A stretch of 64,000 bases of DNA, from positions 5,976,001 through 6,040,000 of the forward strand of contig CP042279.1 of assembly GCA_007858575.1 (NCBI GenBank), in the 5' to 3' direction. A program made the position numbers and the translations under genes. The notes under the pieces were generated by a model. That model was given only the letters and a program-made list of their open reading frames with translations, had not been told where the DNA came from and ran no database searches. Below, piece by piece: positions 32,414-41,507 of this stretch (position 1 is the first letter of the stretch; the number at the start of each line of letters is the position of its first letter). The stretch is from Streptomyces sp. WAC08241. GTDB lineage: Bacteria; Actinomycetota; Actinomycetes; Streptomycetales; Streptomycetaceae.

Positions 32414-32739
32414 GGCGTCTCCGTACCGCCGAACCCGGACAGGTCCACCCCGTCCTCGTTCCCCACCAGCCAGCTTCCTCCCGTCGTCGCGTTCCGCGGC
32501 TTCAGGGTGAAGGAGACCCGGTGGATGTCCCCACGGCTCCGGCCGGCGTCCGCGCCCGCCTCGACGACCCAGGCCTTGACCTTGCCGCCGGCCTTCACCT
32601 CCTTGCGGAGTTCGATGGTGAACTCCATCTCGATGTCGCCCACCTCGAAGGCGACGGGCTGCCCGGTCGCGCGGGCGGCGGCCGTGACCAACTGGTCGCG
32701 CACGGACTGGATGGCATCGGCGAGCTCGATCTCGGTCAT
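32410..32739 (-). CDS. Trypsin-co-occurring domain 2 (trypco2) protein
   Basis: Small intact protein (109 residues) made almost entirely of the trypco2 domain: TEIELADAIQSVRDQLVTAA, GQPVAFEVGDIEMEFTIELR, GKVKAWVVEAGADAGRSRGD and HRVSFTLKP. This domain family is known to accompany trypsin-like proteases and STAND NTPases in bacterial conflict operons and is thought to bridge or regulate them; its biochemical role is not established. Its stop overlaps the start of the trypsin-NACHT gene by four bases, giving near 1:1 coupling, and it begins 37 bp after the upstream NACHT gene ends. The ATG at 32739 is the obvious start. Confidence 0.8.
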   Translation of the reverse strand: MTEIELADAIQSVRDQLVTAAARATGQPVAFEVGDIEMEFTIELRKEVKAGGKVKAWVVEAGADAGRSRGDIHRVSFTLKPRNATTGGSWLVGNEDGVDLSGFGGTETP

Positions 32740-32776
32740 GACCGTGAACGTAGTGGGGAGGGAGCGGGTGGTCAGC

Positions 32777-35700
32777 TCATATGTGGATTTCGACCGTGGG
32801 CGCGAGTTCCTCGATGCCGGTGAACAAGCGGCCGTAGCCCGTGACTGAGCTGAGCCGGGGCAGGGAGGCCAGCGGCGTGAGGTCGTGGGCCTGTGGCCCG
32901 AAGCTGCCCACAAGCGTCAGCCTGACCAAGCCCGGGAAGGTCCGGGCGATGGCGTCCAGAGGAACGCCATCGTCGTGGACCACGTGCAGCACCTCCACCT
33001 GAGGTAGTCGCAACGACTGCGGAAGGCGGCCACGGCTCTCGCGTCCAGCACGAGCGACGGGAGCCGGTCCAATGCTGCCAGCGTGCCCCAGTTCTCCGCG
33101 TCCACCATCGCGGTGCCGTGGACGACGAGCGTTTCGAGGCTGGTCAGTGAGCGGAGGAAGTCGATCCCTCCCTGGAGAGGTCCGTCCACTGTGAGGACCT
33201 TCAGCGCGTTCCCGGAAGGGAGGGAGTCCAGGAACCGGGTGTGGGATCCCGGCACCAGCAGCCTCCGTGCCCCGCCGATCGCCTCGCGCAGTAGGGACAT
33301 GCCGTAGGGGTGAGCCCCGAACGCAGGTCGAGACCCTCGGGGCGCAGTCCGAGGCGCAGGATTTCGACGGCCTGCCTGTCGGACACGACGGTGAAGTCGA
33401 GGGAGTCCGTGTCGAGCCGGGCGATGATCTCGTCCGCGTAGGAGGTCGCTGGGAACCGGGTCCATCCCCACATGAGCTGGGAGCGTACCGGCAGGAACGG
33501 ATGCCCGGCGAACCGGGCCAGGTAGGGCAGCGCGGCGTCATGGGTGATGTGGGTCGCCGTGATCACCACGGCCAGCGCCGACTCGTCGTCCAGGCCCTCC
33601 GGACCCGGCAGCAGGTCCAGGACCGCCCGTCCCACCGACGCCAGCTCGCGCGCCTCGTTCGCCCCGCGCGGTGGGATGGCCTCCGCCGCCCGCGCCAGGA
33701 TCCGTTCCCGGATCTCGGGTGCCACCTCCGTCGCGTGGTCCAGCGCCGTCGCCGCCACCACCAGCACCCGGAGGTGGGTGCGGCGGTCTGGGCCGCGTCC
33801 GCCGCCTTCAGCAGCTCCTCGAAGATCTCCGCGCACTCGCGCGGGCGCGCGTGCCCGACGGCCATGCGGATGACGTCCTCCCACTGGTCGTCCGCCGCGT
33901 GCCGGGAGAGGACGCCGATGTCCCAGCGGTCCACGAGGGCCTTGGCCGCCAGGTAGTCCTGGAAGGTGCGGTGGACGAAGTCGACCGTGTCTCGGTCGGC
34001 TCCCGCAGCAGTCCGCTGCGGTGGAGCAGGTGGGTGAAGACCGCGTCGGCGTCGTACCCCGCCGCCTCCGTGACTGCCGGTACCGCCTCCCGTACGACCG
34101 ACTCCGCACGCGAGCGGTCCATCGTCGTGCGGCCGTTGAGCGTCAGCCAGTACGCGAGGCGCTGGACCAGTTGGATCTGGGGGCGTCACCCAGGTCGATG
34201 CCGTACGGCGTCCCCATGTCCCGCTCGCGGTCCCGGCGCGAGAGCAGCATCGAGAGCGCCGCGTCGTACAGCGCCTTGCGGCCGCGCGGTAGGAAGCCGC
34301 GCCTGCCGTGGTGCAGGGCGCAGATCAGACCGCACATCAGGGGTTGGTGGCGAGCCGGGCGACGTCCGGCGTCGTGCGCAGGGCGTCGAGGAGGGGTTGT
34401 TCGTACGGCGCGGCCTCCGGCCCGGCGGCCCTGTGCCAGCGGCGGACGAAGGTGGTGACCTCGGAGGAGGACATGGGGGTGAGGGTGAGTTCGGTGAAGC
34501 CGTCCGACGCGAGCCAGTCGTCACGTACGGCGGTGGGGCGGGAGGTCACGAGCCAGCGGTTGCCGTCGTAGGAGTCGAGGAGGTCGCGGAGCCAGCGGCG
34601 CGCCCGGTCGCGCTCGGCCTCGGGGATCTCGTCGATGCCGTCGACGAGGACTAGGCCGCGCCCGGCGGCGAGGACGCGGTCGGCCCAGCCGTCGGGCGGG
34701 GAGAGGGGCAGTCGACGGCGGAGAGGAAGCGGTCGGGGTGGGGAGCCGCTCGCCGTGGCGGGTGAGGGCGCGGAGGGGGAGGACGAAGGGGATCCGGCCG
34801 CGGAGGTACGCCATGCCGTCCGCGCACTCCTCGCCCGAGGCGGAGACCGCCAGCCACTGGACGAGGGTCGTCTTGCCGGAGCCGGCCGTACCGCGCAGGA
34901 GCACCTTGTCGTGCCGGGCGAGGATCCGGTCGGCGCGGCTGTTCTCGAAGGAGCCGAGCAGACGGCGGGCGGAGAGGAGGAGGGCGCGGTGCGCCTCGGC
35001 CGACATCGTCTCAGCGCCGCCATCGTGGCGGGGAGAGGAGTCGCCCGGGGCCGGCGCGGCGATGTGGTCCGCCTCCCGGTCGGGACGACCGTCCGGCTCC
35101 GCCGCCCCCACCCCCTGCAACGACAGGTACGCCACGTCCAGCGGCCACTTCTCCGGTGCGTCACGGAGGTCCACCCCGTAGATGGTCAGACGGCCGTGCT
35201 TCTTCGCCAGGTGGGCCAGGTAGCGCCGCTCGAACTCCGCGTCCCGCGTGTCCGCCCGGGGGTCCGGCGGATCAGTTCGTCCGTCTTCGCGAGGAGCTCG
35301 GCCTGGGCGCGGGTCTGTTCCACCAGGCTGCGGGCGACGAAGGTGGAGCGCCTGGTGAAGAACTCCAGGATGTGGAGGCAGGCCCACTCGGTCAGGGTCT
35401 CCAGGTAGAGGACCGAGTCGGTGGAGAGGCCGTCGGGGGCTGGGGCGGCGGCCCGCAGCCGGCGGGCGAGGTCGCGGTGGCCGAGGCGGACGGCCTGGAC
35501 GTCGTCCATGTCGAGGTCGCCGAGGGCCAGCAGGTGCGCGGCCAGCGCGTCGGTGACGGCCTCGGTCTCGTCGGCGGGGAACGGCGGCTCCCCGTCCCCC
35601 GCCGGGAGCGCTCGACCAGAGTGGCCGCCAGCCCGCGGACGTCCTTCTCGGTGAGGGCGCGCTTCTCGCCCCGGAAGGAGACGAGGCCGGAGAGCCGGAC

Positions 35701-35814
35701 CTCGGCGCCCTTGGGGACGAGCCCCGCCCCGGGGCCCTCGGCCACCAGGAGCTTCTTCAGGAGCGGCCCGATCGCGGCCGAGGCGAGGCGCGTGCCGATG
35801 AGTGCCGGTTCCAT
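32777..35814 (-). CDS. NACHT NTPase with N-terminal helical domain and leucine-rich C-terminus (STAND/NLR-like), frameshifted
   Basis: First gene of the three-gene operon, about 1010 residues. The N-terminal all-helical region (MEPALIGTRLASAAIGPLLK, LGDLDMDDVQAVRLGHRDLA, ACLHILEFFTRRSTFVARSL, KKHGRLTIYGVDLRDAPEKW) resembles the NACHT N-terminal helical (NNH) domains. The NTPase has Walker A RGTAGSGKTTLVQWLAVSA (about 308), Walker B GLVLVDGIDEIPEAE (about 390), and sensor-like LMCGLICALHHGRRGFLPRG and VDFVHRTFQDYLAAKALVDR. The C-terminus is repeat-rich in leucine (ALKVLTVDGPLQGGIDFLRS, LTSLETLVVHGTAMVDAENW, ARTFPGLVRLTLVGSFGPQA). At least eight frame breaks occur. Architecture parallels the downstream protease-NACHT protein, so the pair are paralogous sensors with different N-terminal domains. 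Confidence 0.82.
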
Positions 35815-35880
35815 GGTGACCCCTGTGTTTCGCGGAGCGGTCAGCGTAGTGGGGGCGGGGGCGGAGCGGGGGCCGGAGGT

Positions 35881-36039
35881 GTGACCCGGGCCGCTTTCCG
35901 GGGCCTTTTCGGAGGCCCGGAGCCCTTTCCCGTGGCCCCCGTCACGTGACCCAGGCCGCATTCGGAATGCCTTTCCGCGTGACCCAGGTCCCATCCGGAA
36001 CGGCCCCCGGGTGACAAGGCGCACAGGGGTTTCGAGGGG
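35881..36039. repeat. Degenerate tandem repeat, about 32-bp period, upstream of the NACHT operon
   Basis: Five copies start at 35881, 35912, 35946, 35979 and 36011. Copies 1, 3 and 4 begin GTGACCC, copy 2 is degenerate and copy 5 retains only GTGAC. Intervals are 31, 34, 33 and 32 bases, about three helical turns. The array lies 67-225 bp upstream of the NACHT gene start and within the 569-bp gap before the M23 gene; the remainder of that gap holds one 7-bp palindrome (listed) and no gene I can support. Confidence 0.5.
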
Positions 36040-36257
36040 TACTAACCGGAATAGTGGCGAACATTGCCGCTTATTTCGGACGTACGGGTACGAAGCGGCG
36101 GGTCGGAGGGTCCATCGGGTCCCAGGCCGGGCCCGGACCGGCCTCCTGGGCGGTCCGGGCTCCCGAGACATGCGGTTAAACCGGTTTTCTTGGGCTGATA
36201 TGTCCGATTTCGAAGCCCCCGCTCCCAGTCGTCAAGACCTGAACTTCCCCGTGATCG

Positions 36258-36276
36258 CTACGACGCTATGTCGTAG
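36258..36276. promoter_or_regulatory. Perfect 7-bp inverted repeat upstream of the M23 peptidase gene
   Basis: CTACGAC-N5-GTCGTAG lies about 110-125 bp before the peptidase start. It is a possible operator or leader hairpin; no regulator can be named. Confidence 0.4.
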
Positions 36277-36383
36277 ATGGGGTGTTTTGGCCCGGATGGG
36301 GGTCCGGGTTACCAAAGATGAGCAAGCCCGACGCCGCACCGAAAGCGCGCCGGGTCCCGTACTCCCCGGAGGTTGTCCCCCGT

Positions 36384-37072
36384 ATGTCGAAGCGCGTTAT
36401 GAACCCCGCCACCCGTGCCGCCGCCGTCGCTCTCGCCACTGCCGGCCTGGGGGCGTCGCTGGTGGCCGGAGCAGGGTCCGCCTTCGCCGCCGAGGGCAAG
36501 GCCGTCGTCCCGACCGCCGCGACCGCGTCCGCCGCCGTCGCCGCCCAGGCCGAGACCCAGGCGCACCTCGCCGCCCAGGTGAAGGCCGCCGCCGCGAAGA
36601 CCGTCGCCGTCAAGGCGACCGCCACCAAGAAGGCCGTCACCGCCAAGAAGGCCCCGGCCTGGTGAAGCCGGTCGCCGCCTACACCCTCAGCGCCAGCTTC
36701 AACCAGGGCGGCGCCATGTGGGCCCACAAGCACTCCGGCCAGGACTTCGCCGTTCCGGTCGGCACCCCGGTCAAGGCCGCCGCCGCCGGCACCGTCGTGA
36801 AGGCCGGCCCGTACGGCGGCGGCGACGGCCCCGCGTACGGCAACGCCATCGTGGTCAAGCACGGCAACGGCACGTACTCGCAGTACGCCCACCTGTCGAA
36901 GATCCAGGTCAAGATCGGCCAGAAGGTCGGCGCCGGCCAGAAGATCGCCCTCTCGGGCAACACCGGCAACTCCTCCGGCCCCCACCTGCACTTCGAGATC
37001 CGCACCACCCCGAACTACGGCTCCGCCGTCAACCCGGCCGCGTTCCTGCGCGCCCACGGCGTCGGCATCTGA
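36384..37072 (+). CDS. Secreted M23-family metallopeptidase (LytM-type peptidoglycan hydrolase)
   Basis: Zn-dependent endopeptidase likely cleaving peptide cross-links of the cell wall. A signal peptide (SKRVMNPATRAAAVALATAG, LGASLVAGAGSAFA) is followed by an Ala/Lys-rich linker. After a one-base correction near 36660 comes the M23 domain, with HSGQDFAVPVGTPVKAAAAG (HxxxD), YGNAIVVKHGNGTYSQYAHL and PHLHFEIRTT (HxH), the metal ligands and catalytic His. I use the ATG at 36384, with GGAGG 11 bases upstream; an ATG at 36318 would add 22 residues before the signal peptide. Confidence 0.88.
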
Positions 37073-37094
37073 TCGGCCGACCCCCGCAGTACAC

Positions 37095-37651
37095 CTATGA
37101 GGCCCGGTGGGCCTCGTCGATGAGATCGAGGGCGACCTCGAGGACGGCTTCGTGCTTCTCCTCGGGGTCGCCCTCGACGTTCTGCATGAAGAACGTGCCC
37201 GCGTGGAGCGTGAAGACCGCGCTGATGCAGCGGACCTTCTCCTTGACGGGGAAGTCGTCGTCGTACAGCAGGCCGGTCAGCGACATCATGCGCTCCTTGA
37301 AGGTGAGCCCGACGCTCAGCTCGCGCACGGCGGCCTGGTTCTCCTGCATGAAGCGGAAGAGCGGCGCCGCCGCGAGCAGCGCCACCTGGTAGCGGCGCAC
37401 GATCTCCCGCTTGGTCTCGATCGTGCGGGGCTGCTCCCCGGCCCAGTCGATCAGCTCGTCCATCGGCCTGGTCAGGTCCTGGAAGATCCCGATCAGGATG
37501 TCTTCCTTGGTCTTGAAGTGGTAGTAGAGCGCAGCCTTGGTGACGTCGAGGCGTTCCGCGATCTCGCGCAGGGAGGTCTTCTCGTAGCCCTGCTCCGCGA
37601 AGAGTTCGAGGCCACGTCCTGGATGCGCTGACGGGTGTTGCCTCGGGCCAT
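37095..37651 (-). CDS. TetR-family repressor, divergent from an MFS efflux gene
   Basis: N-terminal TetR DNA-binding domain: ARGNTRQRIQDVA, then (after one restored base near 37610) ELFAEQGYEKTSLREIAERL, DVTKAALYYHFKTKEDILIG. The ligand-binding C-terminal part follows (RFMQENQAAVRELSVGLTFK, FTLHAGTFFMQNVEGDPEEK). It is about 186 residues. Divergent arrangement with a 14-helix efflux pump and a large palindrome between them strongly suggests it represses both genes and is released by the pump's substrates. Confidence 0.9.
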
Positions 37652-37676
37652 GGGGTGCCCTCCACTTTCCAAAGAA

Positions 37677-37745
37677 CTTACTTGACGACCGGCTAGTTAC
37701 AGATCTACCGTTCCCAGTGTAGTAACTAGCCGGGCGGCAAGTAAG
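37677..37745. promoter_or_regulatory. Composite palindromic operator between tetR and the MFS gene
   Basis: A 69-bp symmetric element: outer arms CTTACTTG/CAAGTAAG and inner arms CCGGCTAGTTAC/GTAACTAGCCGG, all perfect, around a 21-bp centre. Each half is itself a quasi-palindrome (TTACTTG facing CTAGTTA), so the element can be read as two TetR operators in mirror arrangement, one near each promoter. Confidence 0.8.
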
Positions 37746-37753
37746 GGAATGAC

Positions 37754-39329
37754 ATGGCGACGCAACAGACCGTTCGAACACCAGAGGGAGAGGCCCCGCC
37801 GGCACGCAGCGTCCGCGTCGTCCTGCTCGCCCTCATGATCGCGATGCTCCTCGCGATGCTGGACAACATGATCATCGGCACCGCGATGCCGACCATCGTC
37901 GGCGAGCTCGGCGGCCTGGAGCACCTCTCCTGGGTCGTCACCGCCTACACCCTGGCCACCGCCGCCTCCACCCCCCTCTGGGGCAAGTTCGGCGACATGT
38001 TCGGCCGCAAGGGCGTCTTCCTCACCTCGATCGTGATCTTCCTGATCGGCTCGGCGCTCAGCGGCATGGCCCAGGACATGGGCCAGCTCATCGGCTTCCG
38101 CGCGATCCAGGGCCTCGGCGCCGGCGGCCTCATGGTCGGCGTGATGGCGATCATCGGCGACCTCATCCCGCCCCGCGAGCGCGGCAGGTACCAGGGCATG
38201 ATGGCCGGCGTGATGGCCCTCGCCATGATCGGCGGTCCCTCGTCGGCGGCACCATCACCGACCACTGGGGCTGGCGCTGGTCCTTCTACATCAACCTGCC
38301 GCTCGGCGCCGTCGCCCTCGCCATGGTCACCACCGTCCTGCACCTGCCGAAGAAACCGCGGAGCACGGACACCCGGATCGACTTCCTCGGCGCCGCGCTC
38401 CTGACCGTCGGCATCACCGCGATCGTCCTGGTCACCACCTGGGGCGGCACCGAGTACGCCTGGGGCTCGGCCACCATCGTCGGCTCGCGGTCGGCGGCGT
38501 CGCCGCGCTCCTCGCCTTCCTGTGGGCGGAGACCCGGGCGAGCGACCCGATCGTCCCGCTGCACATCTTCCGCAGCCGCAACTTCACCCTGATGTCCCTG
38601 ATCGGCTTCGTCGCCGGCTTCGTCATGTTCGGCGCGGTCCTCTACCTGCCGCTCTTCCAGCAGTCCGTCCAGGGCGCCTCCGCGACCAACTCCGGCCTGC
38701 TCCTCCTGCCGATGCTGCTCTCGATGATGGTCGTCTCGCTGGTCGCCGGCCGCGTCACCACCAGCACCGGCAAGTACAAGGCCTTCCCCATCGCGGGCGG
38801 GGCCCTCATGACGGCCGGCCTCTTCCTGCTCTCCACCATGGACACCGGCACCTCGCGCCTGGTCTCCGGGATCTGGATGGCCGTCCTCGGCGCCGGCATG
38901 GGCTTCCTCATGCAGATCACCATGCTGGTCGCCCAGAACAGCGTGGAGATGAAGGACATGGGCGTCGCCTCCTCCTCCACCACCCTCTTCCGGACGCTCG
39001 GCTCCTCCTTCGGCGTCGCGATCATGGGCGCGCTCTTCACCAGCCGCGTCCAGGACGAGATGGCCGCCCGGGGCGGCTCGGAGCTGACGGCACGGACCGC
39101 CCAGCTCGACGCGGCCAGCCTCGCCAAGCTCCCGGCGCAGCTCCGCGAGGCCTACCAGCACGCGGTGGCCTCCGGCACCCACGGCGCCTTCCTGCTCGCC
39201 GCGGCGGTCGCCGTCCTCGCCTTCGTCCTCGCCTTCTTCGTCAAGGAGGTGGCACTCCGGGGCGCCGGACCGGACACCGCGAAGGAGCCCGCCGACGGCG
39301 GCGCGGCGAAGGTGTCCGAGAAGGTCTGA
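37754..39329 (+). CDS. DHA2-type (EmrB/QacA) MFS drug efflux transporter
   Basis: Proton-driven multidrug exporter with 14 predicted membrane helices. Motif C region and landmarks: LDNMIIGTAMPTIVGELGGL (motif D1, typical of the 14-helix family), TAASTPLWGKFGDMFGRKGV (motif A), LGAGGLMVGVMAIIGDLIPP, WGWRWSFYINLPLGAVALAM and later MVVSLVAGRVTTSTGKYKAF, MTAGLFLLSTMDTGTSRLVS. Breaks lie near 38243 and 38490, both in Gly-rich turns. It is about 525 residues, normal for the family. The composite operator lies immediately upstream, and a terminator follows 16 bp after the stop. Confidence 0.92.
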
Positions 39330-39344
39330 GACACGGGAGTACGA

Positions 39345-39383
39345 CGACGGGGCCGGCCCTCCACCGAGGGCCCGGCCCCGTCG
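39345..39383. terminator. Terminator hairpin after the MFS gene
   Basis: Very strong stem CGACGGGGCCGG-CCCT against AGGGCCCGGCCCCGTCG, with one missing G in the left arm, around a six-base loop. It ends 36 bp before the stop of cseC, so it can serve both converging units. Confidence 0.8.
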
Positions 39384-39418
39384 CCGTACCGGCGGCCCCG
39401 TCGCCGTACCGGACGCCC

Positions 39419-40735
39419 CTACTGCTCCGGCAGCCGCAGGACCGGGAAGCTGCCCGTGTTCGTCGGCGCGTGGTCCGGGAGCCACAGGACCGCGATGGCC
39501 CCGCCCACCCCGTTCGGCGCCCCTCGGAGGCCACGTTCCGGAAGGTCAGCCGGGCGCCGAGGACCCGTGCCTGGCCCGACGCGATCGTCAGGCCCAGGCC
39601 GTGGCCCTGGCCCGCGCGGTCGCTCGACCCCGTACGGAACCGGCTCGGGCCCTCCCTGAGGAGGGACTCCGGGAAGCCCGGACCGTGGTCGCGGACCCGC
39701 ACCACCCGGCCCTCCACCGTCACCTCCACCGGCGGCTTCCCGTGTTTGGCCGCGTTGGCGAGGAGGTTGCCCAGGACGCGTTCGAGCCGGCGCGGGTCGG
39801 TGTTCACCCAGGAGTCGTGGACGACCCGGACGACGACCCCGGGGTCCAGGGTCCGCACCCGCCGCTCCACGAACTCCCCGAGCGCGATCTCCTGGAGCTC
39901 GGCCCGCTCCGACGCGCTGTCGAGCCGGGCCACCTCCAGGACGTCCTCGACCAGCGTCCGCATCGCCTGCGCCCGGTCCCGCACCAGCTCCGTCGGGCGC
40001 CCCGGCGGCAGCAGCTCGGCCGCCGTGAGCAGCCCCGTGACGGGGTGCGCAGCTCGTGCGCGATGTCCGCGGTGACCCGCCGCTCGGCCTCGATCCGCTC
40101 GTTCAGGGCGTCGGTCAGGGCGTCGACCGCCCACGCCAGGTCGTCGGTCTCGTCCCGTACGACCCCGCCGACCGCCTCCCGCACCCGCACGTCCGTGTTG
40201 CCCTGGCGACCCGGCCGGCCGCCACGGCTGCCTTCCGCAGCCGCCGCGAGAGCCGGCCGCCGATGAGCACGCCGAGCGCGCAGCCGCCGAAGACCACCGA
40301 GACCGAGCCGATGACGAGCGCCCGGTCCAGATCGCCCATGATCTTCGCGCTGCGGTCGGCGAAGGGGATGTGCAGCGACAGGACGTCGCCGTTGGCGAGC
40401 GGCACGGCCGCCCACACGTCGGGCGGACCGCCGTGCCGGTGCTCCTGCACGTACGTCCCGCGCCGGTTGTCCCGCATCAGCCGGTCGAGCTCCCGCGGCA
40501 GCGCCGGATCGTTGATCTTGGTGCCGAAGCGGGGCTCCTTGGGCTTCGACGTCTCGTACAGCCGCTGCGCGAAGAGCAGCCGCTCCATCTGGACCTCGCG
40601 CGCGTTGTCCAGCATCGAGATCCGGGCGGCGTTGTGCACGACCACGCTCAGGGTGACCGCGATGAGGGCGCCGACCGCCGCGATGGCGACGGCGATCTTC
40701 CAGCGGACCCCGGTGCGCAGGGGGAACGGCCTCAC
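39419..40735 (-). CDS. cseC: Envelope-stress sensor histidine kinase CseC, frameshifted
   Basis: Sensor kinase of the SigE cell-envelope-stress system. Two membrane segments (WKIAVAIAAVGALIAVTLSV; VIGSVSVVFGGCALGVLIGG) bracket an extracytoplasmic domain of about 130 residues. HAMP-like RLSRRLRKAAVAAGRVA comes next, then the phospho-His box VTADIAHELRTPVTG, N box ERVLGNLLANAAKHGKPP and G boxes VRDHGPGFPE and GQGHGLGLTIASGQARVLGA. Breaks are near 40205, 40050 and 39525. It ends FPVLRLPEQ. The GTG start overlaps the cseB stop. In S. coelicolor CseC responds to cell-wall damage such as vancomycin. Confidence 0.92.
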
Positions 40736-41433
40736 CCGCCCTGGCCCCGGAGCTTGTAGCCGAAGCCGCGCACGGTCTCGATCCTGTCCTGGCCGATCTT
40801 GGCCCGCAGCCGCTGCACGTGCACGTCCACGACCCGGGTGTCGCCGCCCCAGCCGTAGTCCCAGACCCGCTCCAGGAGCTTGTCCCGGGACAGCACGGTG
40901 CCGGGCGCCGACGAGAACTCCAGGAGCAGCCGCATCTCGGTCGGGGTCAGCGCCACCGGCGCCCCGCCCCTCCCGACCTCCATGCCCTCGGTGTCGACCT
41001 CCAGGTCCCCGAAGACGAGCAGCCCGCCGTCCCCCGGCCCCTCCCCGGCCTCGCCGCCGCCGGCGTGCCCGAAGCGGCGCAGCACGGCCCGGATGCGGGC
41101 CATCAGGACCGAGCCGTCGAAGGGCTTGGTGACGTAGTCGTCCGCCCCGGCCTCCAGGCCGAGGACGACGTCGATGGAGTCGGCGCGCGCCGACAGCATG
41201 ATCACCGGGACCGTCGACTCGTCGCGGATGCGGCGGCAGAGGCTGACGCCGTCCATGCCCGGCAGCATCACGTCGAGCAGGGCGATGTCCGGCCGCCGCG
41301 CCCGGAAGGAGTCCAGGCCGGAGAGGCCGTCGGGCATGGCCGTGACCCGGAAGCCGTCCCGCTCCAGGGCGAGCTGGGTGGCCTCACGGATGACGTCGTC
41401 GTCCTCGACGAACAGGACATGGGTTTCGGCCAT
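40732..41433 (-). CDS. cseB: Envelope-stress response regulator CseB
   Basis: OmpR-family regulator that activates the sigE promoter. Intact, 233 residues. Receiver: THVLFVEDDDVIREATQLAL, RPDIALLDVMLPGMDGVSLC (phospho-Asp), VIMLSARADSIDVVLGLEAG and DDYVTKPFDGSVLMARIRAV. The winged-helix output domain is TPTEMRLLLEFSSAPGTVLS, RDKLLERVWDYGWGGDTRVV and DVHVQRLRAKIGQDRIETVR. The Gly/Glu-rich linker between domains is about 20 residues. Overlap with cseC as GTGA shows translational coupling. Confidence 0.95.
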   Translation of the reverse strand: MAETHVLFVEDDDVIREATQLALERDGFRVTAMPDGLSGLDSFRARRPDIALLDVMLPGMDGVSLCRRIRDESTVPVIMLSARADSIDVVLGLEAGADDYVTKPFDGSVLMARIRAVLRRFGHAGGGEAGEGPGDGGLLVFGDLEVDTEGMEVGRGGAPVALTPTEMRLLLEFSSAPGTVLSRDKLLERVWDYGWGGDTRVVDVHVQRLRAKIGQDRIETVRGFGYKLRGQGG

Positions 41434-41507
41434 CGTGGGGGTTCCTCCGGGATCGTGCGCTCTCCGGGTCTCTTCGGCGCGCTTTCCTGCGTCTCTTCGG
41501 GTGCGGC

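Noticed and set aside
35881..36039. Possible CRISPR array upstream of the NACHT operon
   Set aside because: The period is about 32 bp in total, leaving no room for spacers, and copies are degenerate.
36040..36383. c-di-AMP riboswitch upstream of the M23 peptidase
   Set aside because: Such riboswitches precede some Streptomyces wall hydrolase genes, but I could not find the conserved core sequences here; only a 7-bp palindrome is visible.
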